The notes under the pieces: model-generated
What the model was told of the DNA's origin: nothing
Seen by the model: the letters and a program-made list of their open reading frames with translations, nothing else
The model's database searches: none
Assembly: GCA_007449985.2 (NCBI GenBank)
Contig: VIIQ02000153.1
Coordinates: 62,001 to 126,000, forward strand
Origin: Desmodesmus armatus
Taxonomy: Eukaryota > Chlorophyta > Chlorophyceae > Sphaeropleales > Scenedesmaceae
Length of the DNA: 64,000 bases
Direction of reading: 5' to 3'
In this document: positions 35,174 through 47,092 of the stretch, piece by piece
Position numbering within the stretch: position 1 is the first letter of the stretch
Layout of the letters: every line of letters begins with the position of its first letter
Translations under genes and position numbers: made by a program

Positions 35174-36546
35174 ACAGTGTGCGATACAGCAGTCAGCCAA
35201 GCAGATGCTGCGCAGCAGGATGGCCGCACGACGCATCAACAGCACCCCCACCCGCACTGCTGGTGCTGGCAGTGGCGGTGATGGCTGTGACCAGTTTGAT
35301 TGCTTGTGACTTGGGTGCACCAACAGCAGCAGTGAGGTGGGGGTACTGCTGCTGCTGCGGGTGGTCTCAGCAGTGGTGGGATGGCTATGGCCGCTTTGAT
35401 GGCTTGTGACACAACAAGAGTGCAGTACAGCAGTGGCAGTTGGTGGGTACAGCTGTTTGCAGCTGCTGCAGTACTTGCAGTCATGCTGCTGCAGAATCCT
35501 GTTCTTTGAAGCGTTGAATGTGGCATCAGGGCTTGTGTGTTGTGCGACGGCTGCTACCGGCATGGCTGCGGCTGCTGCAGTACTGCAACCATGCTGCTGC
35601 AGAATGCTGTCGTCTGGTGTGTTGAGTGTGGCATCAGAGGCAGCAGTACCTTGTCTGACAGCGCTGCAGGTGTGCGTGAACACGGCAGCCAAGCGTCAAG
35701 CCAAATGCAGCTGTGACCCACTGAACGGTTCAGCCAGGCTCCAAGAACTTTGGGCCAGGATGGCTCACTAGGTCAGGGTTGAATGAGTGAACATATTCTG
35801 GAATTGATCAGTTGTTTTCCAAGGGGTGGTCCAACCAATGCACTAGCATGAATGCATTCCCCCTGCAATCCAAGGGATCAATGCATCCCAGCCAAAGAAG
35901 AGGACGGCAAGCCTGCGCATGTCCCTCAGTACACTTGAGAAGGTTTGATTGGAGATATGCTCAAACATCATCCACGATCTGCCATGTTCTGCTGGGGTTG
36001 AGCTTCGTAACCGTTAAGAAGTGCCACAACGCAGGGTTGGCCCAGACAGTACCTAACAGTGACGTCTGTGCCTTTTCCAATATGTTCTGACTCATCTCGT
36101 GTGCTGAGAAGGCGACAAGTGACTGTATTGATTGTCACTACTGGCCTCTTCTGAAAGTCCGAGCAGCAAACTGCTTGAAACTACAATCTCAGGCTTCTAT
36201 GTGAGGCAGGTTCTGGTGCCGTACGTGAGGCCGGTGAGTGGTCGGGCTTGATGCTGTATGGTCCGGCCACATGCAGCCAGCAACCCATCGAACACCACAG
36301 TGGTTCTTCCAGAGTACAATTCAAAGCAAGTCTGCAGTTTGTGACTCGCTACCAGCCTATCAGGTTGCTACAGTGCAACCAACCAGCACAACATGCCCAA
36401 AACGGTTGCGCATGTGCTCCCCAGTGCCAGCACCAGCCCTCAGCCCTCCTGCCTTGTAACTCGTGCGATGATCACTCATCTTAACACCAATTAAACGTGC
36501 CAAGCTGCTGCTCTGCTGTTGCTTGTGCAGGTCTTGGCAGGACAGC
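35174..36546. other. Terminal-exon copy, then intergenic
   Basis: At about 35,188-35,320 there is a diverged tandem copy of the last exon of the coiled-coil gene (AKQMLRSRMAARRINS), itself ending in a stop. The rest shows no recognisable gene. A TGTAA signal lies at 36,455-36,459. Confidence 0.5.
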
Positions 36547-37259
36547 ATGGGGGGCGTTGTGAGCTCCCTGGGGTATGGTACTGCTGCTGACAGTGCAGCA
36601 GGAGAGGCAGCAGCAGCACCAGGAACAGCCTCCAAGGTGCACTTTGCAGGTAGGAGAGCACCTGTGGGCGCTTGAGGGGTGTGTCTGCTATCCGATCAGC
36701 AAGCGCATTTGTTGGCCAGCACGTGCGCCAATGCAGCAGCTCAGGCTGGTAAATCAAATCAAATCAAAGTTCCACCTGTAGCTATGAAGCTCAAGAGCTC
36801 ACAGCCATTCACTGATATCATGGAGATAGTACAACAAGCCAGAAGAAACAAAATACTGGGGATCAAAACAGAGAAGCATGACGCTGGCTGGTAGCAGTTT
36901 GGCAAATGCACTGCTCCCCACTCAGCGCAGCACAGCCACAGACTGCGCATTACTGCCTAGGCAGCAGCCAGCATATGCTGTCAATTTGAGCAGTGAGTGT
37001 ACTGCTCGTGCTGTTTGCTTCTTCTTGGGACAGCTGGCAGCAGCACGATTGCTGGGAAACGGCAAGGTCCTGCATGTTTATGCAGGTCTGCGGCAGCCAA
37101 GCGGTGCCTGGGCTGCCTGCATGTGCAATGCGCGCGTTCTGTATGAGGTTCCGTGGGGTGGAGTAACTGACAAGCGACCTGTGAAGCCGAAAACCTGCAG
37201 CAGCCCCGTGTTCCTGTCTTGAAAGCATCCTCACTGCCGTCTGCTGCTGCTGCTTCTGC

Positions 37260-37331
<72 letters not shown>

Positions 37332-40300
37332 AGAGCCTGTTGCCCAGGATGCCACGCCTGCTGCTGCCGCAGCAGCTGGGGGTCCCAGCAGGGCGGGTGG
37401 TGCCAGCAGGGCTACTCGGGGCTCAGCACTCAAGCGCGGCTCAACTACAGGTCAGCTGCTGTCAGGGTGATAAAGTGCTGGGTATCTGCCACCCTTCACA
37501 AATGCTGGCGGTACCTTGCGGCAAGCTTTAGTGGCTGGGAGTTTGTGGGGGAGGCAGTGTCTTACAGGGTGCAGGTCTGATCAAGCAATGCATGCTGTTA
37601 CACAACACATTTTGGCAGAGGGGGTCCCAGCAGGGCAGGTGGTGCTAGCAGGGCCACACGGGGCTCAGCACTCAAGCGCGGCTCAACAACAGGTCAGCGG
37701 CTGTTTAGGTTACCTGGGTTTTGGGATGTTGGAACCCCTTTCCAGCAGCTGGGTTTTTGTGGGGCATTTAGTGTGGGTACAGGGTAACCGAGCAATGCAT
37801 GCACTATTGCATGCAAGAAGACAAGGGCTGTAGCTGAGGAGGGGGGATCACACGCGAAGCACAGAAGTGTCAGTCAACAGCAGCTCAGCAACGGGTGCGA
37901 CAGCAGCTGTAAGCGACATGCTGTGTCTGTTGCCATGCTGTTTGTGGTGTGCTGTGATGTGTCTGCAGGTCCCGCCTCAGGCCGTGTCATGAAGCGCACT
38001 GCTGCCAAGAGCAAGCCGCTGCTGCTGCCTGACCTCAGCAGCCCATCACCTGCACCAGCAGCAGCAGCAGCAGCTGCAGGAGCAACAGACGTAGCAGCTG
38101 CTCCTGCTGCTGCTGGCACACCAGTGAGGCGCAAGCCAGGTGTGTGTAAAGCCTGAACAGATATTGGTTTTGAGCGGGCAGGGGGGACGGCGGAAAGGAA
38201 TCTTGAAGCAGGCAACAAGCAGCAGCAGCATTCGTCGGTGCCAGGTATCGCTGATGTCCCTCAAATGCAAAGAATTTGTCGGTTTAGAGTTGCTTTTGCC
38301 CAATGCGCCTTTTGTTGGCTCCCCAAACGGGCGATGTTCTGTGCAACATCCAAGCACTGAATGTGCTGTGCAGGTCATGGGGTACTTGAACTATGACGAA
38401 CATAAACATGCTATGTTTGCTGATGTGGCGCACTCTGTGATCTACCTTTGCATGCTGCCTCCTGTGTTCCACAGGCCCCAAGCCCGGCAGCAAGAGGAAG
38501 AGCAGCGTTACTGCTGCTGCTGCTGCTGCCACACCAGGCTCTGCCAAGCGCAAGCCAGGTGGGTTGGTGTTTGGTTTTGGGTGACAGTCATTTGGCGGGG
38601 TGACTACAGTACGATGACTACAGTAACAGAGGGAGGATGGGTTTGCTGTCTTTGGTGTTCTATGTCTAACTTGTCTGGGCAAGGGGCATTGTGCTCCAGG
38701 GCGTAGAATCTTTATCAGTATATGATGTAAGGCATGTCGGGGCCACCGTGCAGCGGCACCAATCCTCAATGTGGTGTTTTCATCAACGTGCCTGAGCTGA
38801 AATATCGACTGATGCTGTTTGACGCGTGCTGTGTCGTGCTGTGCTGTGTGTCTCTCGCAGGCCCCAAGCCCGGCAGCAAGAGGAAGAGCCCTGCAGCCGC
38901 CGCCGCTGCTGCTACACCCGGGCGCAAGCGAGGTGGGTGATATAAGGGGGAGGGGCGTGCGAGGTACGGCTGAGCTTGGGGAATGGGGGGGGGGATCTGC
39001 GTTGAATGATGTTGAAAGCAACCAAACACCCACCCCATCATCACGCTACTTGCATGAAACCACACACCCCCATGTCAGTGCGCAATCCTGGCGCCCTGCT
39101 TTGCACCCATCTTACGAGCAGCGCAAGGGGCCACGGGGGAGAGGGAGAGGGCGACAATGCAAACGCAGACATACAAATGTGCTTGGGAACAAGGTTGGCA
39201 GTACGTAGGCCAACTTGTGTCCAACTTTGTGGGTGTGGTGCGTGTCTGGTCGGTTGCTGCGCAGGGCCCAAGCCAGGCTGGAAGAAGGCTCTACAGAATG
39301 CAGCAGCAGCAACACCAGAGGCCGCTGCTGCTGCTGCCAGCCCTGCAGCCGCCGCCACGCCAGCTGCTGCTGCTGCCACACCTGCCACCGCCAGACGCAA
39401 GCCAGGTGAGGGTGGAGGACTCGCTGGAGGGATGGCCGGTGATTTGTTTCAGGGGTTGACCTCAGGAACATTTGCAGGGGTGCTGCGCGCGCAAACCCAG
39501 TATGGCTTTTGCGGGGCTGCCTGGATCTTTGGTCCTCTGTAGTGACCTGCATTGCTCAACAGGGCCCAACCGGGGCGTCAAGCGTGCTGACCAGTGCTGA
39601 AGTTGAGATTCTGCCCCCAACACCTGTACTGTGATGTGTCACCTCTTGTACATGGTGCTGCCTGTCTATGTGGCGCTGCAGGGCCCAAGCCAGGCTTCAA
39701 GCGTGCCAAGCCAGGACCCAAGCCCGGCAGCAAGAGGGGCCGCAAGCCCGCTGCTGCTGCTGCTGACGCTGCTGCGCCGGCGGCTGCGGCAGCGACGGCT
39801 GCTGCTGCAGCAGGAGCAGCAGCAGCGGCAGCAGTGAGCCCTGCTGTGCGCGGCGGCAGGGGGGCGCAGGGTGCACCTGGTGTGAAGAAGGCTGCGATGA
39901 AGCGGACACCTGGCAGACCTGCCAAGCGCACGATGCAGGTGACTGATTGCATGGGTTGGTTGCTTGGCTGGCTGGCTGGTGCAAGGGTGGGTGGTGATCA
40001 GTTGATAAGGGATGCTCTGTTTGCGGGCATACTTTTTGCATGAGCAAGCGCATTCGAGACGAATGCATCACGCTGATACAGGGCTACCTGCTTTGATGCC
40101 GGGCAGGCGTTGACACACACCCTCTTCGGCCGTGCAACGTCTGTCTTGCTTCAAGTGTCTTACACACTTCCTAACTGGCGTGCTGAGCTGAGATCGCTGG
40201 TTGCAGCTTGAGTGTCAACGAACAGCCCCTTCTTGGTTGGAAAGCTTTCTGATATTCAAGCTGCTGCTGCTGCTGCTGCTGCTGCTGCAGGAGACGATGC

Positions 40301-40353
40301 CCACCAAGGAGAAGAGGCCAGTGGGCAGGCCCAGGAAAAATGCCAAGCAGTAG
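36547..40353 (+). CDS. AT-hook / histone H1-like chromatin protein
   Basis: The complete model is 36547-36649, 37334-37450, 37621-37692, 37969-38139, 38475-38558, 38861-38932, 39265-39405, 39682-39938 and 40291-40353 (TAG), 359 residues. All internal exons are phase 1-1 except the last junction (phase 0). Basic Pro-rich modules GPKPGSKRK, GPKPGWKK and PGPKPGSKRGRKP alternate with Ala-rich linkers. The C-terminus has two AT-hook-like cores, KRTPGRPAKR and KRPVGRPRK. The protein should bind the minor groove of AT-rich DNA in the nucleus, like HMGA proteins or H1 tails. The first ATG (MGGVVSSLGYG) splices in the exact phase required. The 37,621 exon is a diverged in-phase copy of the previous exon and may be a cassette. 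A truncated copy of the GPKPGFKRA exon lies at 39,563-39,599. Confidence 0.75.
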
Positions 40354-42743
40354 ACCTCACTGCAGGCATGCAGCCCTGGCGAGTGCTGTGCTGTGCTGTG
40401 CTATGGAGTTGCCCTGTGATGCGCACTGCGCCGTCTTGACAAGTGCGGTGCTGGGGCGGACTGTGCTGGGCACCCCAAGCAGTGATCCCTATGAGGGTGG
40501 TTGTGCTTCAGTGGAGTCGTGCTGACACGCGCTGTGCTGTGCTGTGCTATGGGGTTGTGCTGTGACAATACCTGTGCCATTACTTGAAGCTATCGTGACC
40601 TGGGACGTTGAACTGGGTGATGTGTCAGGGTGGGTTTTGCATTGGGGTTGGGATAGGGTTTTGGTTTTGGGTGTGAGCTGTTGCTGCAGAGCAGCAATAG
40701 CAGGAGCGAGGGAGGGTGGTGCTTAGGGATATTTACAAGGAGGGGCAGTGTCACTACTACTAGTGTGTGTCCCTGTACTGACAGGGTACGGCAGTGGCTG
40801 GGCAATGCAAGGGTGGCCGGCTGATGCTCCTGTGCTTGCATCATGCTTTGCGTGTGGTGTGGGGTTGTGACAGACTTTGCGGAGGACGGTGTGACTGGGT
40901 TTTGGTGTGACCAGCTACCACTTGCACTGACAGCAGGGGTTGCAACCTGTATTGATGACAAGACAGGCGGGCATGACACAAGGGCGCATGGATTGTGTTT
41001 GCTTCTGGGTGGTGGGCAGAGCGCTGTGCGTGAGCGTGTGTTTGGCCATGCTGCAAGGTACGCATGCTCCTTTTCCATGCGAGGCCGCTCTGAAATATGC
41101 AGGGGGTTGGTGGCGTGGTGTACGAGTTGACAGTGATGTATGTGACCAGCTGGCATGAGTAGGTGGGTGGGAAGCTGTTGCCTACAGGACAGCACTTGAC
41201 TTGTACAACTCGGCGCCCTTTCCCGTTCCCTGGTTTGGGCTGAGTAAATAGTATTGGAGTCTGTTGTTTTGAGCAGATTGGCGGCGCCTGTCTGCGACAG
41301 GATAGGGTGCGTCACTCACGCTGCTAGATCTTGAAGTTGTGAGCATTCTGAAGCATTGTGCTGTTGAACATTGGGCTCAACAGGGAGGCAGCATAGACAT
41401 CTGGGTGGCAGCTGGCTGTTGGTGATCGCAGGCTCTTTGTGTGCTGTGGTTGGCATGTCACCGGTGCAGTCTGCTGTACTGATTGCCAAGCAGCTTGCAC
41501 ACACAGGTTGATTTTGAAGGAACCCAGTACAGAAGTTCTCTTCCGGCACCAGGGGGTCGGGCCCACAGACCTTGTGAAGCTCCACCCTGTGAGATCGCAG
41601 AGGCTGAAGCTGCCGTGTCCCACCCTTTGGACCCATGTACAACCAACCCATTTCATTTTTTTCACGAGCAGCGCTGTTACGGTGGGCAGGGGCCAGGGGG
41701 CTTGTTTTCTCCCAGGGAAACTTGAGTTGCACAAGGTCAGCACATGCTGTTTCAGGTAACACACCACATTGCCAGTATATGTGTACGATACGTGAAGGCT
41801 GAGAGATCTCAGTAAAACGCAATACTCACATTGTTACACGCCAGGACCTTCCTTTGGTAGCTTTTGTCATACACCACTCAAAAACTGAGAGGGCCCTGAA
41901 GGGTTTTCACCCAAAGGCAGGGTTCACAGATGAAACTTTCTCTGAAAATGTGTTGACCAATGGGGCTTGAGGATGCAGTCTGTCTGTACTGTTGCCTGCA
42001 GTACAGTAGTGCATCACAACTCCCAGCAGAACAACGATACCTGGATTTCAGTACAGCCGTGGCTGTTGCCGCACACACCAGCACCTTATCTTTGCCACAC
42101 ATGGCGCAAATGCACACCTCATCCCCGACCAGCTGAGTCCAAAGTCAACAGCTACTACTTTGTACCAGCAGCAAAACACGACTTCAACACTACTATTGGG
42201 GTACACATCCGTTGCAGTCGAGGACTTCTGTCTGAAAGTAGTCAACCCCCAACCCACAGCCAGCCACATACGACGGCAGCGGCCCATGGTTGGGTCACCC
42301 TGCAATCTTCAACAGATCACAAGCACCCACCAATGTCAGGTCTGCTGTTGTAAGACACAGCCAGGTGAAACACTGCGCACCATGCCGGGCCCAAATCAGG
42401 TCGCCTTGCCAGAGCCCAATGCAACATGCCCGGCTCTTTGACCCACAGCGTGGCACAGCCACACAACGGCTGAAACGTCCAACCACCCGCCACATATGCC
42501 ACACATGCAACCAAATCAACAGTGGCTGCCCTGCTGCTGCTGTTGCAGCACGATGAGACACATGTAACCGTGCAGGCTGCAGCTGTGTTGTCTGCTTTTG
42601 AACACTGCGATCATCACTGCGGCAGCTGCTGAACCGTTGCTGAGCGCAAACAAAGTCGAGCACAAACAAGGGTGCAGGAGCTCACACGATGCATGTGTGC
42701 AGCTCAGCTGTGACAGCCTGGCAAGCTGTCATTGCCTTTGCGT
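40354..42743. other. Intergenic, no gene recognised
   Basis: This is the 3' flank of the AT-hook gene, with GCTGTGCTGTG-type repeats near 40,390 and 40,530. Open frames on both strands carry no motif that I recognise and do not join into a model. Confidence 0.35.
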
Positions 42744-45700
42744 CATCGGAAATATGTACAAGACTGTGACAGCCGACTAAAGCCTTTTTTACAGTCGTGA
42801 ATATCACAGTACATGGCTTAACCGGGGCTGTGACAGTCGGCTGACTATAGTCGCGACTGTCACCAGTCGACTGCAACAGTCGCGACTTGCCAAAGCCGAC
42901 TGACCAGTGCCCACTGTTTTAAGAAAAAAACGGCTATTTTGGCTTTTGTTCCGCTGTTTGTGCACGTTCAGCTGAATGCATGCGGAGCTTCATCATGTTA
43001 TTCACTTGTCACTCAGTCCAACCCGATAACTGCATGGTGTTGGTGAACCCCACATACCATGTGCCAAGACAACATTTAATGGCACAACTTCCTTCTTGTG
43101 CCGTGACACAAGAGGGTTAGACAGCTGTCGCCCCGCACCAACCCTGCACCAACCCTGCACGTGAGACATGCATATCCCGGGATAGAGACACACATGCCTC
43201 AGACGGTCCCAAGCAATTCTTGAGAACGTGCCACACCCTGCTGCTGACAACAACATGCTGCGCAAAACAGTCAAACTCAAAATATCAGTCGAACTTGAAA
43301 TCAGACTGGGAGGCTTGCCTGCCCATGCATAGAGGCACCACTTTCCAAGCATTTAAGAAAACCTTGTGAGTGCCAGTAGAAGACACCACAACATGCTGGA
43401 CGCGTCACAGCTGATGGTCGACACCCAGGGGGGGTGGGCCAACAACACAATTACCCTCAAAATCCCCCCCCCCCAAAAAAACTACAACAGCATCCACCAC
43501 CACATTCAGCATCCGTCAGCAATGGTCACGGCCATCCTTCAGGCTCCTGCACTCCTTATCAGTCTCAGCTCGTGTCCTGCAGTTGAGCAGCAAGCAGCAC
43601 AGAGCTTTGTAATATGTGACAGGCAACAGATCACACCCATGTTCTACGTAGCCATTGTCAAGGCTGTCCACACCCAGAGCACGTCACGTCACGATGTTAA
43701 CATGCCATGCTGCACCCTGCACGAGTGATTGTGACTGTTGTTGTGCAACCCTCTTGAGCAAACAAGGTGTACAAGGGCAAGCTATGCCATGCTGCATTCC
43801 TGCTTATGTTTGTAAGACGACAATCCTAGGAGCAGCTGAACTTTCTCATATCAGGACCGGGGCGCTGCTGATGCGCATGCCCCACCTGTAGGTCCAGCAG
43901 CAATGGACTGGGTCCCTCGCTGAGCCTCGATATTCGTCCTCAGTTCACGGCCCTTCGGAACATGCTGAGCTCCAGCTTGTTGCGTACGTGCACTGCTGGA
44001 ACTGCGACGCCGGGCAAAACAACACGTTGATATGTGTCAGCAGTCAGGCAAGCCTTGCCGTCCTTGAAGGGATAGCACACCTAGCGTCTTATTGTATAGT
44101 GCCTGTCTAAGTAGCAGTGCAGGACCCTATGCATAATGAAGCAATGCCGCGCAGACATACTGGCACATGGTGTTACCTGACAACAAGGAAGCACTGTGGC
44201 ACATCAGCAAATGAATCCATCATGCCTATCGAGTGAAGAAAATGCCGTGTGAAATAGGAGGGGCTCAGAACGCTCACACACTGCTTGCTGCCTGCAGTGC
44301 CTGACACATTCGACGCCGCATGCATTCCAACCAGCCAACAACGGGCACATCAGCTGCACACTTACATATGGAATGCAGATGGCATCTGTTGAAGTGCACG
44401 CGTGCTGCAGCATCTCTGCAGCTGCTGAAGTTGTCCTTGCTGCCAGTGAGTAACGCCACTGTCATGCTCAAACGCAGGACATGCTGCCTAGGTAGTCATG
44501 AACCCTTGCTGCTGTCGTGCTGGCCATGGAAAGCCCATCTCTGGCTGAGTGTCTGCCTCGACCCCTGCTGGCAGTTCAGCCCATCAACAAGCGCAGCAGC
44601 TGCTGATGGCTCCTGCACAGTGGACAAACAAACGTGCCACATAACGTTTGGGACGTCCAGCACAGGTCAATGTGTGCCAACAGTGCCAACAGTACACCAC
44701 CATCTGCTGCTCCTTGCATCTGCTTCTGCCATAGAAGCATACCCTGGTGCCTGCCATGCATGCCAATGCGTGCCATGTGTCACCTTCTTTCGAGTGGCTC
44801 CTCATGTGTTGCAGCACGTCCGCACCTGAGCCATGTGATCATCAACTGTCAGGAAGTTGGTTGTCGTCGAACCACGTTGAGCGCCCCATTGACGACGGAG
44901 GCCACTAATACAATGGCAGATCAACTTGCAGTATGTGGAACGTGCTGTTGGGTGAAACTGGCTGCACCATTGCAAATGCTGTCCAGATCAGCTGAGATCG
45001 CTGCAAACATACTGCTGCTCTATACGCCCATAGCGAGCGACAACGCTGTGTCATACGATAGAAATTCTAACGACAAGTTGAGTCAAAGCGATAATGTGTC
45101 CAACTGCACGGCATGTTCAAAAGCTGGGGTGACAGCTGGGATTCTGATGCTTTCTGCTCTACTGTACTTGTAAGTGAGATAGCAAATTTCGACGGTGGCA
45201 TTTGCAAGCTGCTGGCAACACGGCTATACGTGGGCTGAACCTAGCCCAGCTTTCCCATCCAAGCTGTCCAGTTAGCTGCAACTTATAAGCAGCCTAGCCT
45301 AGGCTTAGTAGGCCTGGGGTCCACCAACAAAAAAGACCCGGGGGGGGGGGGGGGGGGGGCAGGCCTGAACCGGCTAGGGAGGGAGATTCCAGTTGCAAAA
45401 CAGCCTCAAACGGAAGGGGTGTGTGGCAGGCAGCAGTTCGGCAGCATGGGATACAGCAGTGCCGTAACAAGCTTGCACTTGCCGCGAGGGGTGGGTGGGG
45501 TCAGGGCCAAGGAGCCTCAAACGGGATGGCGAGGGGGATACAACTTTGTTTGGCGCACCCCCCCCCCCTCTTCGGGGGTGGTGAGAATATGTGGTCAACC
45601 AGCATAGTACCGGGCCGCCTTACTACTGGCGCCAGCGGTTTGCGGAAGGCAGCCCCAAGGGTCCCACCTTTCAATTGATGTTAACTGTAAACCTACATAG

Positions 45701-46363
45701 GTTCAAACCCCTGAAAGCTTACTCTGAAGGATGTTGCCATCAGCGATGCTTTGCATAGTACCAGCTGCTTGTGCCACATCATCTGTGGGGCAACTATGAG
45801 GAAGACTCTTCGGATGTGCATGAGCTAACTCACATTTGTTGTGAGCTTGTTTGCTGAACGTGTGCGCAACCCTCTCCTTGCATCTACACATTCCAAAGTC
45901 TTGGCTAGGCTTGCACTACAGTTGACAGCTGGCGGCCCTACATAACTGCTCTATGCACGTTGCTTGGGTGTGCCTGAGAGCATATCGGTTGATGTGGTGG
46001 CCTACCTCATGCTCAACTCAGCAAGGTGTGTAACTGGGTTCATACACTTGAGCCTGACAGCTGTGTTGCCAACACTAACAGATCCCGCCAGAACAAGGCA
46101 GGACAGGGCCAGGGCAGTATACTTATCATAATGCTGCAGGATCGGCAGATACTATCAGATATGCGATGATGTAACTCTGACGTAGCCATACGAAAACTAA
46201 TATAGGCATGATAACACCCGTCGACTATCACAGCGGTCCTCGACTGTTGTGACACAGTCGGCATTTAGTCGCAGCAGCCGTGGCGGACAGCCGGACTGTC
46301 TCCACTATATCGACTTGCGACTGTTGCAGCCGTACTGTCACAGTCGCGTACAAATTTCCGATG
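42744..46363. mobile_element. 3.6-kb TIR DNA transposon with subterminal AGTCG repeats
   Basis: The left end CATCGGAAATATGTACAAGA and the reverse complement of the right end CATCGGAAATTTGTACGCGA match at 26 of the first 29 bases. Inside each end lies a ~130-bp cluster of AGTCG/CGACT motifs in both orientations (42,770-42,925 and 46,215-46,350). Subterminal motif clusters are typical of transposase-binding regions in CACTA-like and hAT-like elements. The interior has no recognisable transposase, so the element is probably non-autonomous or decayed. A G-run and a hairpin lie near 45,341-45,590. No target-site duplication is evident. Confidence 0.65.
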
Positions 46364-47092
46364 GTGGGTAGAGGTGCCAGGACAGCACACCAAGCCAGAC
46401 ACATGCTGCATGCTATTGTGCCAGCCAAAAGTCACGTAAGCCACAACATCACAGTGTGTGTGGCATCAGTGACTAGCAGGTCCATGCCTATCCATGCCAT
46501 CAGTGAGGCTGCTGCCACTGCCTTTTGCACCCACAAACTGGTCACCACGGTGTGTTGCTGCTCCAACAGGGAGACAGCAGGATCAGGCACAGCACAACTC
46601 ACACAAAAGGATTGCACGATCGAAGCGTTGGTGGTGCTTGCGCACGCTTGCACACCCATTCCAGCCACCCCCCTTGCTTCCAGCCACACCCATTCCAGCC
46701 ACACCCACAGATGATACTGTTGTCTGCCAGCCAACCAACGAGCAATGCAATCAATGGTGGGGTTGAGGTCGCTGGGGACACGATGCTGCCAACAGATGGC
46801 CCTCCACTGCCATCAAACTCAACTCAGCCCATCACCCAATCAACTTCCGCGTTGCAAACAACAGACTGCCTGGCGGCAAGGCCAGGGTGAATGTCTTTCA
46901 TACGACAACTCGACCAACAAATTGCAACCTCAGCCCTTCACAAAACCATGCAGCCCTAAGTAAAAGATCGAAAGATCGCTGCCAGCGGCATCAGCCAAGT
47001 TGCCGCTGCTCAGCCCTCTCCCGCTTCTATGGCAGCATTGCCTGCAGCCGACTTCACCTGCCGACCGAGCTGGGCATGCTTGACGCAGACGT
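46364..47092. other. Intergenic, no gene recognised
   Basis: This is the 3' flank of the minus-strand secreted-protein gene. It has short CCAGCCACACCCATT direct repeats at 46,660-46,705 and no coding feature. Confidence 0.35.

Noticed and set aside
39563..39599. GPNRGVKRADQC as an exon of the AT-hook gene
   Set aside because: It has no donor and runs to a stop. It matches a truncated copy of the next exon's start.
42744..46363. Open frames of 116-179 codons inside the TIR element as a transposase
   Set aside because: No acidic catalytic pattern, zinc-finger or helicase motif could be recognised in any of them.
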